From positions 80,815,001-80,879,000 of the forward strand of contig CM060831.1 in assembly GCA_030762175.1 (NCBI GenBank): DNA of 64,000 nt. Reading direction: 5' to 3'. A program made the translations under genes and the position numbers. The first letter of the stretch is position 1; every line of letters begins with the position of its first letter. This stretch comes from Metallyticus violacea. Taxonomy: Eukaryota > Arthropoda > Insecta > Mantodea > Metallyticidae. Below are positions 33,765-44,919 of the stretch, in pieces. The notes beneath the pieces were generated by a model. It made no database searches. It was not told the origin of the DNA and was given only the letters and a program-made list of their open reading frames with translations.

Positions 33765-34061
33765 GTCGATCCTGGTGGTCTAGTGGCTACCATACTTACC
33801 TTTTAAACCCAAGATCGCGGGTTCGAACCCGGCCAGGATCGATGGATTTTTTTTCGGGCGTAAAAATCCTAAGTACGGCTTCCTTCGGAAGGGAAGTAAA
33901 GCCGTGGATCCGTGTCGTACATTTACGGCACGAAAAAGAACCTCAAGCCTGAAAGAAGAGACCTCTGGGCAAAATTTGTCGGCCGTTTCACGCCCCGAAT
34001 AGAATGGGACGCTGATGACCTGAGATGTTAAAGAGCGTCCGTAAATAAACCCATCAACAAC
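33765..34061 (+). repeat. SINE-B, copy 2
   Basis: Full-length copy: A box region 'tggtctagtggctacc', B box 'gggttcgaaccc' (33817-33828), body and terminus 'agagcgtccgtaaataaac'. Flanks 'aactctttcatatatat' and 'aacttccgtcatatata' form an imperfect target-site duplication. A T-to-C-rich change in the anticodon-like part separates it from copy 1. Confidence 0.92.
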
Positions 34062-35022
34062 AACTTCCGTCATATATACATAGGTATACTTACAGGTGTT
34101 TGTACCAAATGTACAATTTTCTGTAATCTAGTAAAACTTCTTTATGTCCGCGCACTGTATCTGTGTCCAGTAGGGAAACATATTCAATAAAATAAAATAA
34201 TATGTTAAATCTGGTAGAGATAATGGGCATTCTGGAAGATGTATGCCCACGCCCCCTTTGCCCATGAAGATAGACTCCACCACGTCGCAATTTATGTAGG
34301 CATAGCAACCTAACACTTTGTACTAACTGGAAAGCGTACACCTAGAAATTGACTACAGTAGTAAATTTGCCTTTTAAGAAACAAATGAACATTTATTTTA
34401 CGCTTTTAAAATGTGATTTTACTTGCAATTAGAGTTGGATGCCGAAAGATTTCCCCCCGTCTGATCAAATTGTTTGTAATAGGACTGTGCTTATTTCAAA
34501 TGATAAGGGAACGTGCCTTCAGTAAGTAAAAACCTGCGTTTCTGTACGGTATTCTTGCTAAAGACCTCAAATTGCTGCATATGGCGATTCCTTTACATAT
34601 TTTCGAGGACATTACCGACCCATCGGCTATGGAGAATTTCAATTCGATCACGAAAGCAAATTGAAGAAACTGACCTTGGCCCAAGTTTGCTTTCGAGCTG
34701 ACAAGCGAAATATCAAAATGCCGTTTAACTCAGTTAAAACACTGCGGGCCGAGATAAAGAAACCTTGGCCGCTTTCTGTATCTCATGTTTCCTAGAACAG
34801 CCTGGGGCACATTGTGGAAAATCCCTCGGTTAAATTACGTATGCAATTAGGAGATAATAATTACATGTTACATACTTAACTTAAACGCGTCAGGTAGCGG
34901 TATTTTATCTCTGTCGTACATTAATGCATAAATTATATCGTAAAATTAAAAAGCACTCTCTGTAAACGTTATTCGGTTTGGAACGCGTTGTGAAACATTC
35001 AATTTATACATACCCTGGGTGC
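34062..35022. other. Unannotated stretch
   Basis: No recognised repeat or gene; several 60-80-codon chance frames on both strands. Confidence 0.45.
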
Positions 35023-36384
35023 CAAAAAAAAACATATACACACTTTCACATAGATATCTATTTAATATATTTCAAAGTTAAACCGAAAAACAACAGTAAT
35101 GTGCAGTATGATGTTCTGTAAATAGATGTGACTCGCATGCATGATAGCGTTGCTACATGACAGGTAAATCAACAATGAACACATGAAGTCAAGATTATCG
35201 TATGGTGTTCTGTAAACAAATGTGACTCATATTTCGTTATACTAGCGTTGCTACAACAAAATGAAGCCAAGATTATCTTTTGAACAGCGGAAAGCAATTT
35301 TGAAGTGGTATTGGAAAACCAAGAATGTTGTTGAAGTTCAAAGCAATGAACAGAACCACCAACGCGAGTAACAATTGCACGTATTCGAAACAAATTTGAG
35401 ACTCATGGTACGGTATGCGATGTTCACAAGGACAGATCTGGGAGACCTCGCACAGTAACACGCCCCGCATCCTCGGCCATGGGTTTGGAACGTTTTGAGC
35501 ACTCACCGCAGAAATCTACGAGGCAATGTGCACGTGAGACTGGGATTAGTAGAACCAGCGTTCGTCATATTATTTAAACAGCAAAGTTGAAAGTTTTCAT
35601 CCCAAGACTTTTGCATGCCTTAAATGAAGATGGCCCTGATCGGAGAATGTGAGTGGTTTCGGAACATGGTGGAAGAGGATGAGGCCTTCGTACGGAAAGT
35701 TGTTTAATCCGATGAGGCACAATTTAAGTTGAACGGCATAACGGTGTCTACTGGTGTACAAACAACCCACATGTTATTTTGGAAAAGGGTGTTAACTTAC
35801 CTGGAATTAATGTTTGGTGTGGGTTGTCATCTAGGGGTCTAATAAGATCATTCTTTTTTGAAGGAACAGTAACTGGCCCAGTGTACCTGAACCTGATACG
35901 CACATCCATCTTACCCGCCATTCATACACTCTGAGGAATTTTACTTCCAACAGGATGGTGCACCACCACATTACCGCCGAGATGTACCTGCGTACCTTGA
36001 TGACAATCTTCCAAAGCACTGGATAGGACGAAGAGGTCCGATTGAGTTTCTACGGCGTTCTCCGAATCTAACTCAATTGGACTTTTACCTATGGGGAACT
36101 CTTAGGGATGTTGTATACCGTAGAAAACCAGCTACACTGACAGCACTTAGGGAAGAAATTGAAACGGCATGTGCTGAGGACACTTTCGCAATCGTTACTC
36201 AATCAGTATTCAACGTATTCAGAAGTGTATCGACGCCGATGGTGGGCATTTTGAGCAACTGTTGTAACTGTAAAAGTGTAAGATGATTAGTGCTCATCAT
36301 TTTCTGTTTGTATGAATTTAGTTTTGTTGTGTTAACACAGTTTTTTCTTTGCTTGAAGTGTATGTATATTTTTGGCACCCTCCT
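35023..36384 (+). mobile_element. MarC copy 3, DD41D-type element, near full length (1362 bp)
   Basis: TA at 35021-35022 and 36385-36386, with inverted ends ('ccctgggtgccaaaaaaaaa' against '...ttggcaccctcct'). Two direct copies of the roughly 100-bp subterminal unit (about 35095-35250) precede a start at ATG 35261, MKPRLSFEQRKAILKWYWKT. A deletion near 35340 shifts the HTH. Patches then give DKFETHGTVCDVHKDRSGRP, an [10 protein letters not shown] block with Asp 1, 'FQQDGAPPHYRRDVPAYL' with Asp 2, and, near 36070, LTQLDFYLWGTL in place of LTPLDFYLW, retaining Asp 3. It is the most complete MarC copy and is broken by several frameshifts. Confidence 0.93.
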
Positions 36385-36734
36385 TATTACAACTGGCTAT
36401 TACAGCAGTGTCTACACTATCAATTCTTGTATTCAACGAATAACTTCATCAGTTCTATCAGCATGCTCTCTCGCCGTAATGGTTGTCGTAGGTGAAGGTT
36501 TTTTAATCCATCTTTAAACACTTTATTCCGCTTATTAATGCTTGTATCTGAAGATTTTCCTCATCTTTTTTCCACTTTTCTGCATATTTTCGGAATGTTT
36601 TTATTTCTTTGTAAGACGTTATGCAATACAGTGTAATATATAAGCTATTAGTACCTCAAATACTCCACCATCCTATGCAAGGGTAAATCGTTAAATCAAA
36701 TTTGATGTGGGGCACTATATGGCCCTTTCCTCTT
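36385..36734. other. Unannotated spacer
   Basis: No recognised feature; a 75-codon frame at 36290-36517 overlaps the MarC 3' end and is chance. Confidence 0.45.
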
Positions 36735-37165
36735 AAATACTCAATGCAATTCGAAACTTTCTGTTATTTCTCTCTATTTTAGTGAATGTAAAGATATCAA
36801 GAGGTAGGTTCATAAACATGGTTACATTTAAAATCACTCACACAGTATAGCTTTATGTATCAGTGGTCATATAATTCGCTTAACTAATAGTGTATCATTA
36901 ATTCTTGTATTTCAAAGCCAATGAAAATTGATGAAACTATCGATTGTTTTTATTTTCTTAGTATATTGTAATTGTTTTTAAATAGTAACATGTTTTTGTT
37001 TTATTGAAACATATGAACATCGTCTTCTTAAATACACAATGTAACTCGAAACTTTCTGTTATTTCTCTCTATTTTAGTGAATGTAAAGATATCAAGGCCT
37101 CAGTTCATAAACATGATTACATTTAAAAATGTTTAAAAATACTCACAATAGTGTACTATTAATCA
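36735..37165 (-). repeat. FB-F arm fragments, two in tandem
   Basis: Two successive pieces of the FB-F arm, both in the orientation of the right arm of copy 1. The blocks 'cgaaactttctgttatttct' and 'agtgaatgtaaagatatcaa' occur at about 36752-36810 and again at about 37048-37100, each followed by 'ttcataaacatg'. The core and opposite arm are absent. This could be two nested insertions, or a duplication within one solo arm. Confidence 0.8.
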
Positions 37166-37870
37166 CGAAGTAATGACCACACAATGAATAATACAGATAA
37201 ATTCTTTGCCCCTTTGAGGACTGTATCTATGACATCAATGATGTACATATTCTCCGACCTTGACTGATTGAGATCCGCCCAGAGTTAATCAAGTTTTCTT
37301 AGCTTACGGATATTGTTATGGCAGATGGCGACCTAGTTCTATTCCTATATGTAATTATGTGCAACCTGTTAATTTGCGTGATCTGGACAGATTTCAATAG
37401 CTCTGGTTCTCTGTTAAAGGTGTTGAACATAAGTTATGTGCCCAAATAAACATAGCAGTCTCTTACACTTATGCATTCAACTAAACTCCACTTACATAAA
37501 ACGAAGTCATGTTTGGGGAGCACTCACTCCATCTTCAGTTGTTAACCGATTACTTTTATACAAAATGGTGGCTCGATACTGGTGGTGTGTGGTGCTTGCA
37601 GCAGGAACTTGGTGAGTTCATCTATAGGAGGAAAATCAAAGTTCTTTATATTTTTATGATAAACTTTTTTTTTTACCAAGTGGATAGTTTAATTGGGTTG
37701 TGAAGTTGTTTCAACAGATTAATCTCTGGTTTTATTTCATGATTTTTAGTCCAAAAATGATTTATAAACCTGCTTAAACCAAATATTGCAAAGTGCTATT
37801 TTTTACAAATTTCCAAATTTCTCTTCGTTTTTCCAATATATCTCTGATCACAATCAGCACATTCGATTTT
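37166..37870. other. Unannotated stretch
   Basis: No recognised feature. Confidence 0.45.
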
Positions 37871-38156
37871 GTCTGTCCTGGTGGTGTAGTGGTTACCATA
37901 CTTACCTCGTAAACTCAAATTCGCGGGTTTAATCCTTGCCAGGATCGATGGTATTTTTCGAGCGTAAAAATGCTAATTATGACTTCCTTCGGAAGGGAAG
38001 TAAAGCCGTGGGTCCCGTGTCGTACATTTGCGGCACGAAAAAGAACCTCAAGCCTGAAAGAAGAGACCTCTGAGCAAAATTTGCCGGCCGTTTCACGCCC
38101 TGAATTGAATGGGACGCTGATAACCTGAGATGTTAAAGAGCGTCCGTAAATAAACA
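37871..38156 (+). repeat. SINE-B, copy 3
   Basis: Head 'gtcctggtggtgtagtggtt', a degraded B box ('gggtttaatcc' near 37924), a full body and the terminus 'agagcgtccgtaaataaac'. Diverged in the B box, so its internal promoter is probably dead. Confidence 0.9.
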
Positions 38157-38869
38157 AATCATCAAGTACTCATATTACCTTTATAACTCTGGTGCTCTGT
38201 GTCTACATTTATGGCAATCCTCCGTCATTTCAATTTGTTTCCATTGTTCGTACTTTCATCATCCTCCATTGCACGCTTTCGGTCGAAAACAGCTTTTTTC
38301 TTGCGGGGATATAAAGGCTAATAACAGGCTCTGGTTTGAATAAACAAAAATCACCAAAATTTAGTTAATACCTGTTTGGTTACCTCTGAAATCAATAATG
38401 ATATAATTTTTTTTTTATAAATTGCTGCAATTGCTCACTAGAGGTCTCCATTTAAAGTCAACCAATCAGTGGTAAGTAAATTGCTTATAACTCAATTCGG
38501 ATTCACTTTTGTTTTTTGCACCCGCGAGATTTTTCTTATAAATATATGTTCATGCTTGTTATGTATTTAACAATAATTATATTTTGATATTTTGTAATGT
38601 AATAGAGAAAACTATAAGTGTTAAGGGTAACCAGGAAGTGTAAATCTAGCAAATAGCTGCAATATATTTTGCACTGTAACTCAGTAATTTGTAATACTAT
38701 CAATATGAACTTTTATGAGATATTAAGAATACTTAAACTAAAGATGCTCTGTAAATTTTAATTTTCTAATGCACACATGAAGTAAATCTTATTTCCAGAA
38801 AATTTAAAATTTTGGCATAAATGTGTTTTTTTTTCTCAGAATTGACTGAACCAAATTTTAATTTTTTTA
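38157..38869. other. Unannotated stretch
   Basis: No recognised feature; T runs near 38408 and 38830. Confidence 0.45.
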
Positions 38870-39145
38870 AATAGTGCATAACGCCCGTTTTTAATACTGA
38901 GGCACCACAGGCGGTGGACGCTGATAATACATGAGATGAAATTATATATTAGGACAAGATTTATTAAGGAAGGAAGTGTTCCAGACCTAAGTTTAGGATA
39001 CCTTCACGACATTTTTCATTTATGAGGACTGAGGAAAACCTGGAAAAAACCTCAGTCAGGGAGGACAGTCATGGTGGGATTCGAACCCCAGATCTCCCGA
39101 TCACGAGTCCGCGCCTTAACGACCTCGGTCACCCGTGGCGGTACC
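38870..39145 (-). repeat. SINE-A, copy 8 (full length)
   Basis: Minus-strand copy: 3' terminus 'gcataacgcccgtttttaat' at about 38876, body, B box complement 'gattcgaacccc' (39078-39089), A box complement 'ttaacgacctcggtca' and the head end 'cccgtggcggta' near 39142. Confidence 0.93.
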
Positions 39146-39199
39146 AATATTTTTAAAATAAAACATATGAATAAACAATGGAAGGCTTTCGCGGAAACA

Positions 39200-39361
39200 A
39201 TTCCAGATAAAATTGATGAAAAAGTGGCATTCCTTGGCAGAATTTGTTTCTCAATTCCAGATAAAATTGATGAAAAAGTGGCATTCCTTGGCAGAATTTG
39301 TTTCTCAATTCCAGATAAAATTGATGAAAAAGTGGCATTCCTTGGCAGAATTTGTTTCTCA
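39200..39361 (+). repeat. 54-bp minisatellite, three perfect copies
   Basis: Units start at 39200, 39254 and 39308 and are identical; a 7-bp start of a fourth unit follows. Each begins 'attccagataaaattgatga' and ends 'gaatttgtttctca'. Because 54 is a multiple of three, frames stay open on both strands and encode an 18-residue repeat (plus strand IPDKIDEKVAFLGRICFS). Identity of the copies indicates recent duplication. No evidence that it is translated. Confidence 0.97.
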
Positions 39362-39652
39362 ATTCCACATTTCCGGGAAGTGCACAAGCACAATAAACGA
39401 ATTAAGAAAACATAAAATTCCCACATGTTCTGCGAATACCAGCGCGATTAAAGCAAAGGGAATGGGTGCTGTGCACTGAGGCAGGACAAGGTCATAGACT
39501 CCTTCCTCGCAAAACCAACAATTTTCCAGTAAGACATTTCACCATTCTATTATGTGCGGGGTCAGATCAAGAACTTCCCGGACGCTGAACTGGGTGAGGT
39601 GCTTTGCCTATGACTTCGTCACGTTGATCTCGGATATTATTCCACATGATTT

Positions 39653-39677
39653 GTGTGTATGTGTGTGTGTTTGTGGG
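39653..39677. repeat. Short (GT)n tract
   Basis: Imperfect GT dinucleotide run just left of TIR-G copy 1. Confidence 0.75.
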
Positions 39678-39689
39678 TGCGTGGGTGGG

Positions 39690-40979
39690 AGACCTTTGTT
39701 TCCCAAACGTATCGTCTAATACATTACAAGTGCATGAACTTGTAACTTGTAGTTATTAGTAAAATTCCGTTCCACGAAGGTTTCTGCCACGCTTGAACTT
39801 TAAGTCGTTCCTGGTGGTGTAGTGGTAACCATACTTGCCTTCTAAACCCAAGATCGCGGGTTCAAATCCGGCCAGGACCGATGGATATTTTCGGGCGTAA
39901 AAATCCTACGTAACGCTTCCTTCGAAAGGGAAGTAAAGCCGTGGATCCCGTATAGTACATTTACGGCACGATAAAGAACCTCAAGATTGAAATAAGAGGC
40001 CTCTGAGCAAAATTTGTCGACCGTTTTAGGCCTGAATAGAATGGGACGCTGATGACCTGAGATGTTAAAGAGCGTCCGTAAATAAACTACCTCCCCCCAA
40101 ACCTGTACTTTACAAATTCATACTTGTATAACTTTCTCTACAAGGTAGGAATATTCCTAACTTCAAAGAGTAGAACAAAATATATTATCTTTTTTGGGAG
40201 TCAGTTGACTCATGTGCTAAATATTAGTGAAAGTGATGATAATGGTGGGTAGGAATATGTATAAAGAAAGATAATAAGTATTTGTGTACAATGATAACGT
40301 TAGTTTAAGTGCAAATATAGTAGGGCTTATGAATGATATTGGCGTTTCCTGTTTCAAATGCATATTTCAAACCAGCACCTTAGTTCGTGTATTTTTAAGG
40401 TTCTTGCTATATGCCACGAAAATAATTTCCTTTCATTCTCTTATAGAATAATTTCTTTTGACACAATTTCCCCAGTGTTTTGCTTATAATGAGAAGTGAT
40501 TGTCAAGCATGTAAAATAAACATATAAGCGATCAAATGGACTAATAAAATAAAAGACGAACAGCAGCCGGGAAGCGCGATTCTCCTGCCATCTCTTGACG
40601 ACTGAACTTAATGCTCCTAAATGTAGCCACTCCAAGTGGATTATTACGTTTGAATATCGATAAATACATAATAAAGCATTTTAAGTATCATTATAATTAG
40701 AAAAAATAAACCCGCGTTTTGCGGAAATAACAATAACCTGCTCTGTGCATTAAAAATTACTAAAGAGTGAACATAACCTAATTCAAGGTGTAGCAAACAG
40801 CTGTTCCTGCATCTTGCTCTTATATGACGTCACTTGTAACTTTTTACTAATACTTTACCAGTGTAGCATTTCTTTTGTGGAACAAAAAGACACAAAACCA
40901 GGCTTTACAAGGACCTGCATTAATATACTTGTATATATAGACTATACTTTTGTGGAATAGGGTCCTGGTCTATGGGCGC
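39690..40979 (-). mobile_element. TIR-G copy 1, unclassified 1-kb inverted-repeat element with nested SINE-B
   Basis: Reverse complement of the element at 44920-45971 over its whole length, once the SINE-B at 39804-40092 is removed (about 1.0 kb left). Shared blocks include 'gaagcgcgattctcctgcca' and 'cacaatttccccagtgtttt'. Left end 'ttgtttcccaaacgtatcgt' and right end '...acttttgtggaatagggtcctg' are degraded terminal inverted repeats. No transposase. The degraded ends and the nested SINE show that this copy is old. Confidence 0.85.
39804..40092 (+). repeat. SINE-B, copy 4 (inserted in TIR-G)
   Basis: Full-length copy with A box 'tggtgtagtggtaacc', B box 'gggttcaaatcc' and the terminus 'agagcgtccgtaaataaac'. 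It splits TIR-G copy 1: the flanks 'ttgaactttaa' and 'ctgtactttac' both match the uninterrupted 'cttgtactttac' of TIR-G copy 2, so they are the two sides of its target duplication. Confidence 0.92.
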
Positions 40980-41030
40980 TAATGACCTTAGCAGTTTTGA
41001 GCCCTTAAACAATAATAATTATTCGTGGTC
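40980..41030 (+). repeat. Possible 3' tail of another SINE
   Basis: 'ggcgctaatgaccttagcag' followed by 'tttgagcccttaaac' and AAT repeats resembles SINE tails of the form 'gctgatgacctt...agcgcccttaaa'. No head is present. Weak evidence from a single copy. Confidence 0.4.
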
Positions 41031-41424
41031 TACGCTGTTATATTTGTGCAGCTGTGAAGGATACATGCACGGACATTGAATTCAGGTTGAACGTCTGTCG
41101 AGCGACTAATGAGATGTGTGAAATAACAAAATTTGGAGTTACTGTTTATGTAGTAAATAGAACAAAACTACAAACAAACATTTTTATTATTTTTGAGTAG
41201 TACATTTTCGTTTTGTTAAATTTTTAAACCGGATACATGTACATTGATTTTGTTGCAGTCCAGGGATGTCAATTATGGTTTAAGTGTTAAATGATTAATT
41301 AAATAGGACAAAAGCTACTTTATGTCGGATTTTGCTCTTAGAAATATATCGAACTTTTATTTCATCATTTCATACGCAAGTGTAGCAACAGATCAGTTTT
41401 ATCGTAATGTATTAGGTACATTCC
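41031..41424. other. Unannotated spacer
   Basis: No recognised feature. Confidence 0.45.
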
Positions 41425-41745
41425 TTGCCTAATGGTTAGCGTTGCTGGCTGCTGCTCGGCCCGGGTTCGATTCCCGGTACCTGCTTAGGAATTTTTCTAA
41501 GAATGGGAGGTCTGGAATGGGGTCCACCCAGCCTAGTGAGGACAATTGGGAAGCTGCCTGATAGAGAGGTGGCGATCTCCGATCTAGTAAGCCGCGATAT
41601 AGCGATCAGCGGGATGCGGTGTGCTGGTCACATGCCCCCTAGTAATACTGCACTCTACCAATGAATCACGTGATGGAGGTAGAAGACGTCGCGGTAAGCT
41701 GACCCATGTGGGGCTGTAAAAGGCTAAGAAGAAGAAACTCACGTG
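41425..41745 (+). repeat. SINE-C, copy 1 (near full length)
   Basis: A third tRNA-derived SINE. A box region 'tgcctaatggttagcgttgc' (about 41428), B box 'gggttcgattccc' (41463-41475), then a body with 'taggaatttttctaagaa', 'tccacccagcctagtgagga', 'caattgggaagctgcctg' and 'gagaggtggcgat', closing near 'gggctgtaaaaggctaag'. Two further copies are at 47600-47782 and 60190-60400. It is not a tRNA gene because the body continues past the B box. Confidence 0.88.
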
Positions 41746-42976
41746 TTGATAAAAGTGGAGTCCTGAAATTAAGTATAACTTTTCCCATTCTTTTTTCAAG
41801 AACGAGAAGAAGTGAAATTCCAAATAATATGAAACAAAACGAATTTAGTTTTTATGCATGCATGTACGCACTTCTGAGCATATGAGTTTGTTGGTAACCA
41901 TCATACATTTTATTAATTAATTTATATTTATGCAAATATTTTGTGAAATAGTCTTCAACAATTTCGTGTAAGTGTTTCCAAAACTTTCATATTGAATTAA
42001 CAGTAATTATTTATAATTAGAGCAAGGTAATTTAAGCATATTTAGCAATTTGGGATAAAAGCAAACATTGAATTCAATTTTGAGACTACCTTGAATAAAT
42101 AATGGTTCCTGTTGTAGACTTTCAAGATTTTCGACCCTTTCTCTTCATTTTTAAAAGAAAAACCGTTACATTTCCTTGCTATTTTTATATCACTTCTAAA
42201 TAACGTTTATATGGAGGAACTTTATGATTTAGTTCAAAACAGTACAAAACAAAAGCTGTTTAGCAGCGCTTTAATTGCTTGTAAAAAGTCTTTCTTTTGT
42301 TTATAGAAACTAAGCGCGCCCGATACTATGCAGCAAGGAAACTGCAGCGTTGCTTTGTTTTTTCCTGGAGCACAGAGAACGTTTTGTGATTCCCCTTTCC
42401 TTTTCTGTCGTTTGACCTACACAATTGCCAAGAAACAACCTGTGTGTGTATTTTGTTGTATTTTTTGCTGCCTTTAAACATCCATACTTTCTTTTTAGCA
42501 TCTGGGTTTGCCTAGTGACGCATTTCGAAGTTTTGTTGAAGTGCTTACCCCTTAAATCTTTCCAATTCAATGAACTAACAGGCACTACAATTTCTAGTCA
42601 GGTAAAGAATTTCTTTTCTTTTTAGCTCCTTGCTTTATCTTCCCTTCTCTCTTTCTTTTACGTCTTTTTTTCCCCCTATTTAACTTTTAGTTAGTCATTT
42701 TGCTAAACCCTTTACTCTCTTTCCTTCATTTAAAGTGTGCCACATGTACGAAACAGCAAAAGTACGTGATCTGTGAATAGGTAGGCGGTACTAACTCAGG
42801 AATAGGAATAACAACATAGTAATTTTAAAAACGAATATGTAAAATCCAAATTATGTCCTTATTATTTAATAAAATAAAATAAGTTATGGCATTATTACTG
42901 CGTCAAATGATAGGAGAACAAAATTAGAATTCCTGCATTCTATAAGTATTACAAAAGAGAAACCACATTTTTAGAA
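41746..42976. other. Unannotated stretch
   Basis: About 1.2 kb, no recognised repeat; opposing 66- and 91-codon frames near 42310-42625 show no domain. Confidence 0.4.
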
Positions 42977-44110
42977 CTATTATTATTATTATTATTATTA
43001 TTATTAAACGACAAAAATTAATGGTACACTATTAATTAAATGAAATATATCACTGCTGATAGGAAAATATATACTGTGTCGTTATTTTTAAACATTTTTA
43101 AATGTAACCATGTTTATGAACTGATCCCTGGATATCATCTTTACATTCACTAAAATAGAAATAACAGAAAGTTTCGAGTTACGTTGTGTATTTAAGAAGG
43201 CGGTGTTCATATGTTTCAATAAAACAAAAACATGTCACTATTTAAAAACAATTGCAATATACTAAGCAAATATACACAGTTAAAAGTTATATATATTTTC
43301 AGTGGCTTTGAAATTCAATTTAAATGTTATTGTAGTAAAAACATGTAACGCAATCGTTTTCTAAAAGTTATTACAGACCGCTCTTACATACAAATATAAT
43401 TCTCACACACATATTAGATTAATATTTCACATTTGCTATCTTCACGACGATACTTTTGTTAAATATAAAACATATGCATTATTGTAAACGCAGTTTGTAT
43501 GTTGAATTAATTTGGGCTTTAAATAAAGCAATATAGAGAAAATTAAACCGTAGAGGGCTTTTTAAATTTTGGGTTTCAAGTATACTCCTATTGCTGATGG
43601 TCCAATTTCCCTAATTTTCATAAACAAATTTTTGATATTCTATTTAAATGTACTGTGAAGAAACAAACATTGGTCCCGCTAGAGCGAAGTTTTATATTTT
43701 GGGTTTCAGATAAACCCCTGCTCCTAATAATGTGATTTCACTGATTTTTCAGAAACTATTTTTATCATTTTATTTCAATGTTATATACCACTTTTCCTTT
43801 AAAAAATTATAATTGCGGCTATTATTTTTAAATTTCGCTTTAACCATTTCCTTCTCGTTTCTCTCCTATACCCCTGCTCCTAATTGTTCTCATTTTTGGA
43901 AACGACTTTTACCAATATATTTAAAAAAAATTTACTGTGTTTCGTTGAGAATAAAAAAATGTGCTTGATAGAACGATTTTTAACTTTTTTAAAAAATTTC
44001 CGCTTTAGGTTAACTTCCACCCTCAGTGGTCCAATTTTGCCGGTTAACGAACTCGACGAATCTTTTGTTAATTGGTTATGTGCCGAGTTACGTTCAAAAA
44101 CAGCAAAAAG
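42977..44110 (+). mobile_element. FB-F copy 2 (left arm and core only)
   Basis: Starts at an (ATT)n tract (42977-43005), then the arm: 'accatgtttatgaactgatc' near 43116 and 'ttagattaatatttcacatt' near 43414. Three or four core units follow ('tttttcagaaactattttta' near 43747), ending with the inner block 'ggttaacgaactcgacgaat' at about 44043, the same block that lies between core and right arm in copy 1. The right arm is missing. Two overlapping 85-90-codon frames across the core are artefacts. Confidence 0.8.
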
Positions 44111-44160
44111 TGCAACCGGTATAGTGTTAAAGGACATAATGTATCTCCCTCTCTAATACA

Positions 44161-44182
44161 TACATATATATATATATATGTA
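44161..44182. repeat. (TA)n tract
   Basis: Short AT/TA dinucleotide tract before the duplicated segment. Confidence 0.8.
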
Positions 44183-44183
44183 T

Positions 44184-44482
44184 ATATTAATGAAACATAA
44201 AAATAAAGAAACACTATTAACAATGTAACAAATTAACACTAATAATAAAAGTAGATAAAGGTAAAACAGAGAAAGAGTAACACTTGAAATTTCTATATTT
44301 CGAACTACTGCGAGTTCTTCAATGGCAAGAAGCTAGACAAGTCTAGACTAAGTCTATTATTAGTGTTAATTTATATATATGTATAATATTAATGAAAAAT
44401 GAAAATAAAGAAACACTATTTACAATGTAACACATTAACACTAATAATAAAAGTAGGTAAAGATAAAACACAGAGAAAGAGT

Positions 44483-44490
<8 letters not shown>
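44184..44490 (+). repeat. Direct duplication, two copies of about 105 bp about 200 bp apart
   Basis: 44184-44290 and 44385-44490 are similar ('aataaagaaacactatt', 'taacactaataataaaagta'). Between them, 'tattattagtgttaat' (44357) is the complement of the shared 'taacactaataata', so part of the unit also occurs inverted. Each unit follows a TA-rich tract. Origin unknown. Confidence 0.75.
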
Positions 44491-44573
<83 letters not shown>

Positions 44574-44582
44574 ATATATAAA
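44484..44582. repeat. Compound microsatellite (CA)n(TA)n
   Basis: A CA run of about 27 bp followed by a TA run of about 60 bp. The Tyr/Ile- and Cys/Val-rich frames reading through it are artefacts. Confidence 0.97.
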
Positions 44583-44919
44583 AGAATATAATATATTGTA
44601 TATTACAATATATCGTATGAACTTAATTAAAGATGAACTAAAACAAATCGTTAATAAAATGCTTGTTTTGTGTCTTGTAAACATGCATTTTTATCGGATG
44701 CGAATTTGTAACTTTTCTTAATATCAATGTTTTTACAGTATTTTTCTTCATTTTAATTCGGTCAACAGCAGCACATTAATCTTTGTTTATTTATTTACAA
44801 ACTAATTCCAGGCTATATTATCATTACTCTAGATAATGAAATTTGCTTGTGGAATTCCACATAGCGCGTTGGAAGACTGTATTGTGGTCAAGTTCCCACT
44901 TAGGTATCAGATTCCACTC

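Noticed and set aside
39200..39361. CRISPR-like array
   Set aside because: The repeats are contiguous with no spacers and the genome is eukaryotic; it is a minisatellite.
43880..44156. Overlapping 85-90-codon frames on both strands
   Set aside because: They lie in the FB-F core and are not kept open in the other core units or copies.
44343..44684. 113-codon minus frame with Tyr/Ile and Cys/Val runs
   Set aside because: It reads through the CA/TA compound microsatellite.
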